Position numbers and translations under genes: made by a program. Shown in pieces: positions 25,975 to 36,087 of a stretch of DNA of 64,000 bases. Every line of letters begins with the position of its first letter. The first letter of the stretch is position 1. Under the pieces are notes generated by a model. It saw only the letters and a program-made list of their open reading frames with translations. It did no database searches and had not been told where the DNA came from. The stretch covers positions 97,354 through 161,353 of the forward strand of contig NZ_JAGIKZ010000008.1 of the NCBI RefSeq assembly GCF_017874625.1, in the 5' to 3' direction. Origin of the DNA: Cytobacillus eiseniae (GTDB lineage Bacteria > Bacillota > Bacilli > Bacillales > Cytobacillaceae).

Positions 25975-26627
25975 TTAGCACTCTTCTCTTTCATTCGTTT
26001 TTTACCTTCTCTGCATACATCTAATAATGGACAAACATCACATTGAGGGTTTTGTGCCTTACAATGGTATCGTCCAAAAAAGATCATTCGATGATGTGTA
26101 GCCGACCATTCTTCTTCTGGGACTTTTCTCATTAACGTCTTTTCAACTTCTAACACTGAATCCTTCCATCGACAGAAAGCCAATCTTTTACTGACACGTT
26201 CAACATGGGTATCGACCGCGATTGCAGGGATCCCATATGCAACAGAGACTACAACATTTGCCGTTTTACGACCAACCCCAGGCAGCTTTATCAATTCATC
26301 TCGATCATTGGGAACGATCCCTTCATACTCATCAAGTAATAATCGGCAAAGTTTTTGAATATTTTTTGCTTTATTGCGAAATAGCCCGATTGATTTAATG
26401 TCTCCTTGTAATTCTTCCAATGAGACATTTAAATAATCTTGGGGGGTTTGATATTTTTGAAAAAGATTTTTTGTCACTTTATTTACGAGGACATCTGTAC
26501 ATTGTGCAGATAATGCTACAGCAATGACAAGCTCAAATGGGTTGGAATGATTTAATTCACAATGAGCGTCCGGAAACATTTCACCCATTTGATCAAGGCA
26601 AAATCTAATTTGACTTTTAGTTAACAT
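25971..26627 (-). CDS. nth: Nth, endonuclease III
   Basis: 218 residues from ATG 26627, giving the usual MLTKSQIRFCLD start. A DNA glycosylase/AP lyase for oxidised pyrimidines. It has the helix-hairpin-helix KLPGVGRKTA with the catalytic lysine, the catalytic aspartate in VDTHVERVSKR, and a C-terminal 4Fe-4S motif C-x6-C-x2-C-x5-C. It follows dnaD by 29 bases and overlaps ypoC. Confidence 0.96.
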   Translation of the reverse strand: MLTKSQIRFCLDQMGEMFPDAHCELNHSNPFELVIAVALSAQCTDVLVNKVTKNLFQKYQTPQDYLNVSLEELQGDIKSIGLFRNKAKNIQKLCRLLLDEYEGIVPNDRDELIKLPGVGRKTANVVVSVAYGIPAIAVDTHVERVSKRLAFCRWKDSVLEVEKTLMRKVPEEEWSATHHRMIFFGRYHCKAQNPQCDVCPLLDVCREGKKRMKEKSAK

Positions 26628-26656
26628 TTCTCTCACCACTTACATTTTTTCATTCA

Positions 26657-27364
26657 TTATTGCTCGAGCCAATTATAAAATGGAACAGATTTTGTCGTTT
26701 GATTCATCTCTTCATTTTGCGTTCGATTATTTGATTGATGCTGTCTGAACTTTTTCCCGTAACTCTTGGCTTGTTCTATCGTTTTAATTCCATTCTTCTT
26801 CCATTCAAAAAGAATTCTGTCAATATATCGGAAATTGAGTTTACCAGAAATAACAGCCTCTCTTAAAGCTGCTTTTATAATATGTGGATCATGATGGTCA
26901 TCATCCATCCACATAGCAAGCGATTCACATTCAAATGGGGATAATGGGCGTCCAAATTCCTGTTCAAAACATGTGTATAAATCTGTTTCATTTTTCTGAT
27001 TTACAAGAACGGCTTCCTGCTTATTTCGAAGCAAAAAGTGTTCAATTAGTTTTTCCCACAACGGTTCTATATTATAAATTTCATGCAAAATCCCGTCACC
27101 AGTATGACCTTCTTTAATTTCAATAAATCCTTTTTGAATTAATTTTCGGAGGATATCAGTACAATCTGATACGGATATTGTCATGCGGGATGATAATTCA
27201 AAAGGAGTAGGAAATTCATTCCCATTTTCATTAAAGGAGATCACTTGCAATAATAAAACGAGCTCTTGCTCATTTAAATTCATGTCTTTGTACTGGGTAA
27301 GTAATTCTGCTGGAATAGTTAAATGGCCTTCCTTGAGCCATTTTAGCAAACTTGTTTTTGACAT
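26657..27364 (-). CDS. dnaD: DnaD, replication restart and initiation protein
   Basis: 235 residues. N-terminal winged-helix oligomerisation domain (about 1-95, KWLKEGHLTIPAELL) and C-terminal DnaB2/DnaD domain (about 130-200) with the family motif YIDRILFEWKKNGI. The C-terminal tail is Gln/Asn-rich and binds DNA in B. subtilis. DnaD acts with DnaB and DnaI to load the DnaC helicase. In B. subtilis it is preceded by asnS; here the upstream neighbour is aspB. Confidence 0.95.
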   Translation of the reverse strand: MSKTSLLKWLKEGHLTIPAELLTQYKDMNLNEQELVLLLQVISFNENGNEFPTPFELSSRMTISVSDCTDILRKLIQKGFIEIKEGHTGDGILHEIYNIEPLWEKLIEHFLLRNKQEAVLVNQKNETDLYTCFEQEFGRPLSPFECESLAMWMDDDHHDPHIIKAALREAVISGKLNFRYIDRILFEWKKNGIKTIEQAKSYGKKFRQHQSNNRTQNEEMNQTTKSVPFYNWLEQ

Positions 27365-27502
27365 TTTCGAGACACCTCATAGTTAGTATAGCATGAACAA
27401 GCATAAGCTGTAAGGTGAATATATTAGGGACTATTTCCTTTTACTATTGCTTGACTTTATTTTATATAACTAAAAATAAATTGTCCTCCATTCACGAAAT
27501 GT

Positions 27503-27530
27503 AAAAAATCCGCAAGAGCGGATTTTTCTA
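27503..27530 (-). terminator. Terminator of the aspB operon
   Basis: AAAAATCCGC and GCGGATTTTT arms with a short loop, 25 bases after the aspB stop and T-runs on both strands. Confidence 0.8.
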
Positions 27531-27551
27531 CAGACCGAAATATAGTATATA

Positions 27552-28742
27552 TTAATTCCGTTTGCTTTCCACAAATTGATGGATACGCTCTACGGCTTTT
27601 TCCAATAAATCCAAGGATGTTGCATATGACAGACGAATATTATTAGGTGCACCAAAACCTGAACCAGGTATGACTGCAACCATTGCTTCCTCTAATAATG
27701 CTTGTGAGAAAGCATCCACATCAGAATAGCCAGTTATTTCGCATGCTTTACTTACGTTTGGAAATAAATAAAATGCACCTTGTGGCTTAACGCATGTAAA
27801 TCCTGGAATCGCCGTAATTTTATCAAATATTGTATTTAATCGCTGTTCAAAAGCATCGCGCATATCATTAAGCATATCCTGTGAACCAGCATATGCAGCA
27901 ATAGAGCCGTATTGTGCTGTTGTTGTAGGATTGGATGTGCTATGACTAGCAAGGTTTGTCATTGCTTGAATGATTGCTTTATTTCCAGCAGCATAACCAA
28001 TTCTCCATCCTGTCATGGAATGTGATTTGGAAACACCATTAATAATAATCGTTTGTTCTTTCAATTGTGGCGAAAGCTCCGCGATCGAAACATGCTTATG
28101 CTCACCATAAACTAATTTCTCATAAATTTCATCTGAAATAATGAGGACGCCATGAGCAATACATATCTCACCAATAGCTTTTAATTCTTCAGCTGTATAG
28201 AGCATACCTGTTGGGTTGCTTGGGGAATTAATAATCATTGCCTTAGTCTTCTCAGATATTACTGAAGATAATTGCTCAGGTGTAATTTTAAATTGATTGT
28301 TTTCTTTCCCTTCAACATAGATCGGATTTCCGCCAGCAAGCTTCACTTGTTCTGGGTAGCTGACCCAATAGGGTGTTGGGATGATAACTTCATCCCCCTC
28401 ATCAAGCAATACTTGAAACAACGTATATAGTGCATGCTTCGCACCATTCGTTACGATTATTTCATTTAGGTCATATTTGATTCCTTGATCCTTTGCAAAT
28501 TTATTTGCAATTTCTTTTTTCAAAGCTGGAAGTCCTGCAGATGGTGTATATTTTGTATGACCATCATTCATTGATTGTACAGCAGCTTGAATGATATGCT
28601 GCGGCGTATTGAAGTCGGGTTCTCCAGCCCCTAATCCAATTACGTCATATCCTTCTGCTTTCAATTCTTTTGCTTTTGCTGTAATTGCCAATGTTGAAGA
28701 GGGTGTTAATGCCTTTACTCTTCTTGCTAGCTGAATCTCCAT
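27552..28742 (-). CDS. aspB: AspB, aspartate aminotransferase (class I PLP enzyme)
   Basis: 396 residues from ATG 28742, placed by AGGTGGAGG. A fold-type I aminotransferase of the subgroup 1-gamma type. NSPSNPTG and the PLP lysine in NGVSKSHSMTGWR are present, as are SDEIYEKL and the C-terminal arginine in NNIRLSYA. It interconverts aspartate/2-oxoglutarate and oxaloacetate/glutamate. The next gene upstream, ypmB, overlaps the open frame but not the chosen start. The group ypmA-ypmB-aspB is conserved in Bacillus. Confidence 0.95.
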   Translation of the reverse strand: MEIQLARRVKALTPSSTLAITAKAKELKAEGYDVIGLGAGEPDFNTPQHIIQAAVQSMNDGHTKYTPSAGLPALKKEIANKFAKDQGIKYDLNEIIVTNGAKHALYTLFQVLLDEGDEVIIPTPYWVSYPEQVKLAGGNPIYVEGKENNQFKITPEQLSSVISEKTKAMIINSPSNPTGMLYTAEELKAIGEICIAHGVLIISDEIYEKLVYGEHKHVSIAELSPQLKEQTIIINGVSKSHSMTGWRIGYAAGNKAIIQAMTNLASHSTSNPTTTAQYGSIAAYAGSQDMLNDMRDAFEQRLNTIFDKITAIPGFTCVKPQGAFYLFPNVSKACEITGYSDVDAFSQALLEEAMVAVIPGSGFGAPNNIRLSYATSLDLLEKAVERIHQFVESKRN

Positions 28743-28755
28743 TGTTTTCCTCCAC

Positions 28756-29229
28756 CTATAAGTTTTCAATTTTCTTGCGCCAATCCCCTGTTTTAAAGTC
28801 TACATAATAATAATTTATTAAATTTCCGTCAGAACGATAATAAATTTCCCATAATGGAATTTGTTTCTCCATTCCTAGACGGACAGAAATAATTTCCATC
28901 GGATTTTTTTCCTCTAATAGTTTAGCTATTGCTTCCTGTTCTGTCACACCGTCGGATTGCTTTCGAACAATAATACTGCCTTCTTTTTCAGGGATCCATA
29001 CGTAAATATCTTTTCCGTTTTCATTCTTGCCAGTAACAACATAATAAGTTTCTTGTCCATTGTATAAATGAAAATCTTCCGCCACTGTAAGCTCCGTTTC
29101 GTTCAATGCCCTTTGAAATGCTTTATCTTCTGCGGTTTTAACAGGCTTTAATGCATTTTGATAAATAATCACACCAGAAAAAAGTACAATTACAATGATG
29201 ATTACTAATATAATAATTATTTTTTTCAT
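28756..29229 (-). CDS. ypmB: YpmB, membrane-anchored DUF5590 protein
   Basis: 157 residues from ATG 29229. One N-terminal membrane helix (about 2-22) followed by an external domain with two repeated cystatin-like PepSY-type halves, ending GDWRKKIENL. The role is unknown. It lies between ypmA and aspB as in B. subtilis. Confidence 0.85.
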   Translation of the reverse strand: MKKIIIILVIIIVIVLFSGVIIYQNALKPVKTAEDKAFQRALNETELTVAEDFHLYNGQETYYVVTGKNENGKDIYVWIPEKEGSIIVRKQSDGVTEQEAIAKLLEEKNPMEIISVRLGMEKQIPLWEIYYRSDGNLINYYYVDFKTGDWRKKIENL

Positions 29230-29243
29230 AAAAGTCACTCTTC

Positions 29244-29414
29244 TTATGTACGATATATTGAAAAAATAGCTTTATTTTCATCTTCTTTATCTAGGGCAAG
29301 TCCAAACATTAAGTCTCTTTCTTTTAATGTTCGGTTTAATGCATCAACAATTTTATATAGGTCGGGACTAAGCTGGATTTTTACCGTCGATATGACTTCA
29401 ATTTTACTTTCCAT
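29244..29414 (-). CDS. ypmA: YpmA, DUF4264 protein
   Basis: 56 residues from ATG 29414, preceded by GAGGAGG. IEVISTVKIQLSPDLYKIVD and the GLALDKE segment match the small YpmA family. Function unknown. It is the first gene of ypmA-ypmB-aspB. Confidence 0.82.
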   Translation of the reverse strand: MESKIEVISTVKIQLSPDLYKIVDALNRTLKERDLMFGLALDKEDENKAIFSIYRT

Positions 29415-29582
29415 TTGGAAATTCCTCCTCATTTGCTACATTATTTGCAACTTATATGATTATTTATTTCGGACAAACTATATGTACGTAAGAGCTTAAG
29501 CCTTTAATTTTAGTATAACAGCTATGTGAATGGGAATGAATTACGAACATAAATATGCTTCTAATCCACTACGTTATTTTGG

Positions 29583-29612
29583 CTGCGCAATGCTTGCGCA
29601 GCATTTTTTTAT
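29583..29612 (+). terminator. Strong hairpin with plus-strand T-run after dinG
   Basis: GCTGCGCAA and TTGCGCAGC arms with a three-base loop. The T-run is on the plus strand, while dinG is on the minus strand, so it is a poor rho-independent terminator for dinG as drawn. Confidence 0.45.
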
Positions 29613-32410
29613 AGCCACTCTTTAATCGTTATGATTATTTCTTTTAAATTCTTTTTTTCTACCTGTATAGGCGGGATCGATTGCAAAAAGGCATTTCCAT
29701 ATTTAGTCGTTACTAATCGACGATCAAAAATAAAGATCATTCCGCGGTCATTACGTGTACGAATGAGCCTTCCAAATCCTTGTTTAAATCGAATGATCGC
29801 TTCGGGCAGCGAGTAATCTGAAAATGGATTGCCGCCACTTTGCTTAATTTGATCACATTTGGCCGCCGTGATCGGTTCATCTGGAGGTGAAAAGGGCAAT
29901 CGCACGATAATTAAGCTCGTTAAATCTTCTCCAGGAATATCAATCCCTTCCCAAAAGCTACTCGTTCCTAATAAAATCGCCTTTTCAAACTTCTGAAAGT
30001 TTCTTGTTAATCTTGAGCGGCTTCCACTTGAAATGCCTTGGGCAATAATAGCAAAATCATGAAGAAATCCAGACTCTTTTATTAGCTCATATGTTTTTCT
30101 CAGCATTTCATGCGAAGTAAACAATATAAGCATTCTCCCCTTTGTCTCCTCTGCTATGGAAATAATATGCTCAGTAATCGAAGCGATATATTCATCAAGC
30201 GGAATTGTGTTAACTTCTGGTAAATCCTCAGGAATAATCAATTTCACCTGTTCTTCATATTCAAATGGAGATTGAATTTGCAATGTTGAACAATCCTCAA
30301 TCTGTAGCCCTAGTTCCTTTAACATATAGTTAAAAGAATTTTTCACTGATAATGTGGCAGAGGTAAGCACGACGCTTTTTTTCAAATTAAAAAATTGCGT
30401 TTGCAAATAGCTGCCTACTGTAATAGGCTGAGAAAAAATAGTCGTTGAATTTTGAACTGCTCGCATATCAATCTCAATCCATGAAACAAATTCATTCGTA
30501 GGATGTAGAAACATCTCTTTGATCGCAGCAGCTATTTCTATTAATTCATCATTTAATGTGATTAGCTCCTCCAATGATGCTTTTTCGCGAGAATTAAGTA
30601 ATTCCTTCTTTGTTTTGACTAAATTTAGTCTTGCCGAAATCACTTCATTGAAATCCTTAATCAAGAAGAAAAATCGCTCTGCACTCGTTTGAAGTGCAAG
30701 CCATTCAGCATTTGCTTCATCAGCCTCTAACCGGCAGCTTATCCGATTGTATTTATTTGCTGATCTTGATTTCTTTTTCGTATAAATAGCAACCACTCTA
30801 AAAAATTCATCCATTTCATCGTTTAATGCTACAATCATTTGATTGACTTCAAATGAATGAACGAGCTCATGATTGTTCCATTCGGGTTTTTCTAAAATTT
30901 GTTCAAGCTTAAATAATAATTGCTTCTGCTCCATGAGACCAATTTGGCTTATGAGCATACGGGTAGCTAAATAATCCAATGTCAAACCAAAATGTTTGCC
31001 TGATACTTTCACAAAATGATGTCCTTCATCTATTATCACATGGCTATATTCAGGCAATATTTTATTGTCTGCAACTACATCCGTTAATAGCAATGAATGA
31101 TTGGTAATAATGAGATCTGCTTTCTGAGCTCTTTTCCTTGCCCGGTAATAGAAATCTCTTGAAAGCCATGTTTTATTTGTCATAAAAACGGCTTCATCAT
31201 TTTTAATCTTATTCCAATAAAGCACACCACCACTTGATAAATTTAGCTCATCCATATCCCCATTATTTGTCTCAGTCAACCATACGAGAATTTGCATTTT
31301 CGTTAAAATTGTATCGTAATTATCATCGAGGTCTCTTAAGCTTTGCTCAAACTTAGCTAAGCTAATATAATGGCTTCTGCCCTTCAGCAAGGCAGTATTA
31401 ATTGAAAATGGAAGCATCTTTTCCAATTTAGGAATATCATTGGAAAGTAATTGCTCTTGCAGCTGTGTTGTATATGTGCTGACAACGATCACTTGTCCTT
31501 TATTCCGTCCATAAATTGCAGAGGGGATTAAATAGGCTAATGATTTTCCGACACCAGTCCCCGCTTCAATCAACCCATGCTTTTCCTGCGAAAACATTTC
31601 ATAGACTGTATCCATCATCGAAAATTGTCCATATCGGGTTTCAAAATGTGGAAATGCCTTCTTAAGCATTTCCCCCTTTTCAAAATGACTCAATGGAAAA
31701 TGAATTTGTTCTTCATTCACTAGTTCTTTGTGGATTGGAACTTTTTTAAGAGCAACTCCATTGTGAACCTCAAGATCATCAGGAAGGGTTTCTATCGAAG
31801 TCTCTTTTTTTACAATTAATTCATCTAAAAGCAAATCTAAATCACTTTTCAAGCCGCTTGAAAGCTTTTCAAGCTGTTTTAATGTAATTAGCGGCAAATG
31901 TTGGAGCCGGCCTAATAATAGTAGAAGCAGCTCAGCAGTTACGTATGCATCACTATCTGCCTGATGTGGACGTTCATGCTTTAATCCTTCTCTTATCGCA
32001 AGCTCAGACAACTGGAAGCTATCTGCTGTTGGTATTAATACTCTCGACATTTCCACAGTATCTAAAACAGGGCCATAAAAGCCATTGTAACCCGCCTCAA
32101 TTAATTCTTCTTGTAAAAAGGAAAGATCGAAAAGAACATTATGAGCAACAAAATATGCACCTTCTAATAAAGTGAGTACTTTAGGAGCTATTTCCGAAAA
32201 AACAGGTGCATGTTCAACCATTTCGTCATTTAACCCTGTTAATTCTTCAATAAAAGGAGGAATTGACTGTAATGGATTAATAAGTGAAGAATATTCCTCA
32301 CTAATTTGTCCGTTTTCAATGACAACTGCCGCAAATTGTATTATTTTATCGCCCTTCTTAGGGGCGTTTCCTGTTGTTTCTAAATCGACAACAACATATT
32401 TATTACCCAT
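29609..32410 (-). CDS. dinG: DinG, 3'-5' exonuclease-helicase-like protein
   Basis: 933 residues from ATG 32410 (GAGGTG upstream). The N-terminal DEDD exonuclease domain of the DnaQ type (about 1-170) has DLETTG, HNVLFDLSFL and HQADSDAY. It is joined to a DinG-type helicase core with GTGVGKS, DEGH and GFGRLIRTR. The interval between Walker A and DEGH contains no cysteine, so the Fe-S cluster of E. coli DinG is absent. This is the form studied in S. aureus, where nuclease activity was seen without helicase activity. It is the paralogue of YpvA at the window's left end. Confidence 0.92.
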   Translation of the reverse strand: MGNKYVVVDLETTGNAPKKGDKIIQFAAVVIENGQISEEYSSLINPLQSIPPFIEELTGLNDEMVEHAPVFSEIAPKVLTLLEGAYFVAHNVLFDLSFLQEELIEAGYNGFYGPVLDTVEMSRVLIPTADSFQLSELAIREGLKHERPHQADSDAYVTAELLLLLLGRLQHLPLITLKQLEKLSSGLKSDLDLLLDELIVKKETSIETLPDDLEVHNGVALKKVPIHKELVNEEQIHFPLSHFEKGEMLKKAFPHFETRYGQFSMMDTVYEMFSQEKHGLIEAGTGVGKSLAYLIPSAIYGRNKGQVIVVSTYTTQLQEQLLSNDIPKLEKMLPFSINTALLKGRSHYISLAKFEQSLRDLDDNYDTILTKMQILVWLTETNNGDMDELNLSSGGVLYWNKIKNDEAVFMTNKTWLSRDFYYRARKRAQKADLIITNHSLLLTDVVADNKILPEYSHVIIDEGHHFVKVSGKHFGLTLDYLATRMLISQIGLMEQKQLLFKLEQILEKPEWNNHELVHSFEVNQMIVALNDEMDEFFRVVAIYTKKKSRSANKYNRISCRLEADEANAEWLALQTSAERFFFLIKDFNEVISARLNLVKTKKELLNSREKASLEELITLNDELIEIAAAIKEMFLHPTNEFVSWIEIDMRAVQNSTTIFSQPITVGSYLQTQFFNLKKSVVLTSATLSVKNSFNYMLKELGLQIEDCSTLQIQSPFEYEEQVKLIIPEDLPEVNTIPLDEYIASITEHIISIAEETKGRMLILFTSHEMLRKTYELIKESGFLHDFAIIAQGISSGSRSRLTRNFQKFEKAILLGTSSFWEGIDIPGEDLTSLIIVRLPFSPPDEPITAAKCDQIKQSGGNPFSDYSLPEAIIRFKQGFGRLIRTRNDRGMIFIFDRRLVTTKYGNAFLQSIPPIQVEKKNLKEIIITIKEWL

Positions 32411-32523
32411 CTTACACACCTCAAACCTTCAGTCAATCAAACGGTATCATAAAAACGGAAAAAGAAAAAGATATATAGCTCCCTATTTCTATTTTTAGCT
32501 ACATTTCCATGTATTCATACCTA

Positions 32524-32647
32524 GAAAAGCGGAGGCGACTGATTTGACCCGACAAGCATAAGACAAGCTGGATGGAAGGTTGTTTTTTAACCTTCTAGCC
32601 AGATTGACTTATGACCTCGAGGGGCAAGGAGCCGGAGCTAGACAATG
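32524..32647 (+). repeat. Interspersed repeat family 1, copy near panD
   Basis: Same layout as the recU-ponA copies: GCATAAG and CTTATG arms, inner AAGGTTG-T6-AACCTT hairpin, CCTCGAGG and the GGAGCTAGACAATG end. The outer arms differ in sequence (GGCGACT and GGAGCCGG) and pair less well. Confidence 0.75.
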
Positions 32648-32690
32648 AAAAGCGGAGGCAACTGGTCTGACCCGACAAGCATAAGACACT
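32648..32690 (+). repeat. Truncated second family 1 copy
   Basis: AAAAGCGGAGGCAACTGG to GCATAAGACAC, then unrelated sequence leading into the panD terminator. Confidence 0.7.
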
Positions 32691-32711
32691 ATCTACTCTT
32701 TTAAATAAATA

Positions 32712-32736
32712 TGCTGACTAGATTGTCTAGTCAGCA
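32712..32736 (-). terminator. Terminator of panBCD
   Basis: TGCTGACTAGA and TCTAGTCAGCA with a three-base loop, followed on the minus strand by TATTTATTT. Confidence 0.75.
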
Positions 32737-32743
32737 CATTTAT

Positions 32744-33127
32744 TTAAAAAATCGTTCTTTCAGGCTCATGATCAATCATTTGTTTAATGCGATTATTCTC
32801 ATCCATAATGGCCACTTTTGGTTTATGTGTATGGATTTTTTCTTCTTCGACCATGGCATAAGAAATAATAATAACGATATCTCCCTTTTGAACGAGTCTT
32901 GCGGCAGCTCCATTTAAACAGATTACACCGCTTCCTCTTTCTCCTTCGATGATATACGTTTCTAATCTTGCTCCATTATTATTATTAACGATTTGTACCT
33001 TTTCATTTGGAACCATGCCTACAGCATCAAGGATATCAGCATCAATCGTGATGCTTCCTACATAATTTAAATTTGCTTCTGTTACAACAGCGCGGTGTAT
33101 CTTCCCGCTCATCATGGTGCGGAACAT
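32744..33127 (-). CDS. panD: PanD, aspartate 1-decarboxylase
   Basis: 127 residues. Pyruvoyl enzyme that makes beta-alanine for pantothenate. The self-cleavage site is Gly-Ser in NYVGSITID (about 24-25); the active-site region [10 protein letters not shown] and the later NGAAARLV segment are intact. GGGGGAAAC precedes the start. Last gene of panB-panC-panD, 17 bases after panC. Confidence 0.96.
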   Translation of the reverse strand: MFRTMMSGKIHRAVVTEANLNYVGSITIDADILDAVGMVPNEKVQIVNNNNGARLETYIIEGERGSGVICLNGAAARLVQKGDIVIIISYAMVEEEKIHTHKPKVAIMDENNRIKQMIDHEPERTIF

Positions 33128-33144
33128 GATGTTTCCCCCTAATT

Positions 33145-33993
33145 CTATTCTAAATTCAATATAAGATTATCAATTAAACGTACGTTAGAGAACTTTACAG
33201 CCAATGCAATGATTACCTTTCCTTGTAATGATGGAAGCTCCTTCAGCATCGGATAGGAATACATTTCGATGTAATCAATGACTCCATCCGAATTTTCCGT
33301 AATCATGCCTTCTATAACCGATGAAATCATTTTCGGATCTCTCTCACCTTCAAGAATAAGTCGTTCTGCATGTAATAAGCTTTCATATAGAACGGGCGCC
33401 TGCTCACGTTCTTTTTCTGTTAAACGGACATTTCTTGAGCTTTTAGCAAGCCCATCATTCTCGCGTACAATTGGTACAGGAATAATTTCAATTGGAAAAT
33501 GAAAATCATTCACTAACCCCTCTACAACGGCAAGCTGCTGAGCATCTTTTAAACCAAAATATGCACGGTCAGGCAGAATAATATGAAATAGCTTCGTCAA
33601 TACGGTTGCTACACCATCGAAATGGCCCGGTCGTGACTTTCCACATAATACGTCTGTTCTTTCATTCACTGTTACTGTAACAGAAGATGGGCGCGGATAC
33701 ATTTCTTTAACAGAAGGATAGAAGATATAATCGACATGTTGCTCGTTTGCAAGCATACTGTCATGCTCAAAATCCCTTGGATAGGAATCAAGGTCCTCAT
33801 TTGGACCAAATTGAAGCGGATTAACGAAAATACTAATGACAACTAGATCATTGTCTTTTCGAGCTTGTTTCATCAATGCTAAATGGCCTTCATGCAAAAA
33901 ACCCATTGTTGGAACATAGCCGATTGATTTCCCGTTTTTCCGCTCCTTATTCATTATCGTTTGCATTTCATCTATGGTTGTAATAACTTTCAT
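33145..33993 (-). CDS. panC: PanC, pantothenate synthetase
   Basis: 282 residues. Joins pantoate and beta-alanine using ATP. The HIGH-type motif HEGHLALM follows PTMGFL, and [24 protein letters not shown] and the KMSKS-like KSSRNVRL are present. Its ATG overlaps the panB stop (ATGA), indicating coupled translation. Confidence 0.96.
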   Translation of the reverse strand: MKVITTIDEMQTIMNKERKNGKSIGYVPTMGFLHEGHLALMKQARKDNDLVVISIFVNPLQFGPNEDLDSYPRDFEHDSMLANEQHVDYIFYPSVKEMYPRPSSVTVTVNERTDVLCGKSRPGHFDGVATVLTKLFHIILPDRAYFGLKDAQQLAVVEGLVNDFHFPIEIIPVPIVRENDGLAKSSRNVRLTEKEREQAPVLYESLLHAERLILEGERDPKMISSVIEGMITENSDGVIDYIEMYSYPMLKELPSLQGKVIIALAVKFSNVRLIDNLILNLE

Positions 33994-34826
33994 GCTTTCC
34001 CTCCATACAAATTCAACAATTCCTCTTCTTTCATTGAAAAACTATGGTGTTCCTCAGGGAATGTCCCCTCTTTTACATCTGTAATATAGGATTTTACCCC
34101 TTGCTCAGTGACTTCATTAAGGTTTGCGTATTGTTTAACAAATTTAGGCACCCTATTCACCCCATATGTTAATACATCATGATAGACGAGTACTTGTCCA
34201 TCTGTATGAACACCTGCACCAATGCCAATTGTCGGAATACGAATTGATGTGGACAATTCTTTCGCCAGCTGTTTTGGCACACATTCAAGGACAAGCGCCA
34301 AAGCTCCTGCCTCTTCACATTTTTTTGCATCTTCCATTAGCTTTCTTGCCGCTTTTGCATTTTTCCCTTGCACACGGTAGCCTCCTAGGACACCAACCGA
34401 TTGAGGCGTAAGTCCAAGATGAGCAACAACAGGAATCCCCGCTCTAGTTAAAGCTTTGATTTGATCAATTACTTCATCTCCGCCTTCAACTTTGACCGCA
34501 TTTGCTCCTGTTTCTTGCATAATTCTAGCACCATTCAACAGTGTATCCTTCGTGGACAGATGGTAGCTTATAAATGGGAGATCTACGACAATGAATACGT
34601 CCTTCGCACCGCGCTTTACCGCTTTTGCATGGTGGATCATATCTTCCATTGTAACTGGAACAGTTGAGTCATAGCCTAAGACGACCATCCCAAGTGAATC
34701 TCCAACTAGAATCATATCTACTCCAGCTTGTTCAGCAAGCTTAGCTGATGGGTAATCATACGCTGTGAGCATGACAATTTTTTCCCCGTTCTCTTTCATC
34801 TTTACAAAATCGGTTGACTGTTTCAT
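33990..34826 (-). CDS. panB: PanB, 3-methyl-2-oxobutanoate hydroxymethyltransferase
   Basis: 278 residues. Makes ketopantoate from 2-ketoisovalerate and methylenetetrahydrofolate. A TIM barrel with [26 protein letters not shown] and GIGAG motifs. AAGGAGG precedes the start. First gene of panBCD. Confidence 0.96.
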   Translation of the reverse strand: MKQSTDFVKMKENGEKIVMLTAYDYPSAKLAEQAGVDMILVGDSLGMVVLGYDSTVPVTMEDMIHHAKAVKRGAKDVFIVVDLPFISYHLSTKDTLLNGARIMQETGANAVKVEGGDEVIDQIKALTRAGIPVVAHLGLTPQSVGVLGGYRVQGKNAKAARKLMEDAKKCEEAGALALVLECVPKQLAKELSTSIRIPTIGIGAGVHTDGQVLVYHDVLTYGVNRVPKFVKQYANLNEVTEQGVKSYITDVKEGTFPEEHHSFSMKEEELLNLYGGKA

Positions 34827-34890
34827 TTCATGTCCTCCTTTTTTAAGGAAGAGGGCGATATTGTAGGGAGAGCTTTATCAAAATATAAAA

Positions 34891-34915
34891 ATCCTTCTAA
34901 AAAAAGCAGAAGGAT
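34891..34915 (-). terminator. Terminator downstream of birA
   Basis: ATCCTTCT and AGAAGGAT arms, then TTTTTATATTT on the minus strand. It ends the long ypjD-to-birA operon about 190 bases after birA, before panB. Confidence 0.65.
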
Positions 34916-35103
34916 TGTAAGGTTAGCTCATCATTTGCGATTCATCCCTCTGTCCCGGTCCATTTTCGGATCTAGGCAGAAAATCATTTTAATTGAATAG
35001 AAATAATGGTGCAGTTCAACAAATGGATACTGCCCGAAAAAAACAATTTGTTTTTCAAATAGAGTATAACAAATAGCGAGTTGAATGAATATAAAAACTT
35101 TAT

Positions 35104-36087
35104 TTATTTTTCTAGTTCAATATCAGCTGAATACACATGATGAAGCTCACCTAGGTCATCTTCAATTATTAGGACGCCATCCTCAGTAATTCCTTTTGCT
35201 TTACCTGTGATGCTTCCCGTGAGCATTCTAGCAGTTATGTTCTTTCCAATGCTAATTGCATAGCTTTCCCATAATAATTTAATTGGATAGAACCCTTTAT
35301 CTAAATAAAGTAAATAAAGCTTTTCTAATTTATATAGGACTTCTTTGATTAACTCTGCTCGTTCTAGCTTTTTTCCTAATTCAATGGATAGTGAAGTAGC
35401 AATGGACTCTAGTTCTTCAGGATAATCCTCCCTCTGTTGATTCACATTGATACCAATTCCAATAATGACGGAAATGATTCGATCTGCATCAGCTTGCATT
35501 TCAGTAAGAATCCCTGTTAGCTTCTTCCCATTCAGCAGAATATCATTTGGCCATTTTATTTGAGGTGTTACATTCGTTAATTCCTCAATTGCTTGAACAA
35601 TTGCAACTGCTGTAATTAGTGTCAGCTGTGGTGCTTTCGCAGGAGGAAGATTCGGTCTTAAGATGACGCTCATCCATATGCCTGAATATTTAGGAGAATG
35701 CCACTTACGGCCCATTCTCCCTTTTCCAGCTAACTGCTCCTCTGCAATGACAATCGTCCCTTCAGGTGCCTCTTCTAATACGAGACGCTGGGCAATTTTC
35801 TGTGTCGACTCCACACTTTCCTCATAATGAATATGCCTGCCAATAAAGTCTGCTTTCAATCCAAGTCGAATTTCATCAGCAGAGACACGCTCAGGCGTAT
35901 GAATAATTTTATAGCCCTTCCTTCTAATCGCTTCGAATTCAAAGCCTTCCTTCCGTAATTCCTCAATATGTTTCCAGACAGCTGTTCTTGAACATCCGCT
36001 TAAATCAGCTAAGCGCTGCCCAGATACATATTCATCCTCACTCGTTGAAAATACATCAAGCAGCTTTTTTCTTAGCTCTGTTTGCAT
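35104..36087 (-). CDS. birA: BirA, biotin-protein ligase and biotin repressor
   Basis: 327 residues from ATG 36087 (AAGGAGTGG upstream). N-terminal winged helix (about 1-65, SGCSRTAVWKHIEELRKEG) then the ligase domain with GKGRMGRKW (biotinyl-AMP loop), IKWPNDILLNGKK and a C-terminal SH3-like domain. It attaches biotin to carboxylases and represses biotin genes. The start lies inside the 3' end of cca (16-base overlap). Confidence 0.95.
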   Translation of the reverse strand: MQTELRKKLLDVFSTSEDEYVSGQRLADLSGCSRTAVWKHIEELRKEGFEFEAIRRKGYKIIHTPERVSADEIRLGLKADFIGRHIHYEESVESTQKIAQRLVLEEAPEGTIVIAEEQLAGKGRMGRKWHSPKYSGIWMSVILRPNLPPAKAPQLTLITAVAIVQAIEELTNVTPQIKWPNDILLNGKKLTGILTEMQADADRIISVIIGIGINVNQQREDYPEELESIATSLSIELGKKLERAELIKEVLYKLEKLYLLYLDKGFYPIKLLWESYAISIGKNITARMLTGSITGKAKGITEDGVLIIEDDLGELHHVYSADIELEK

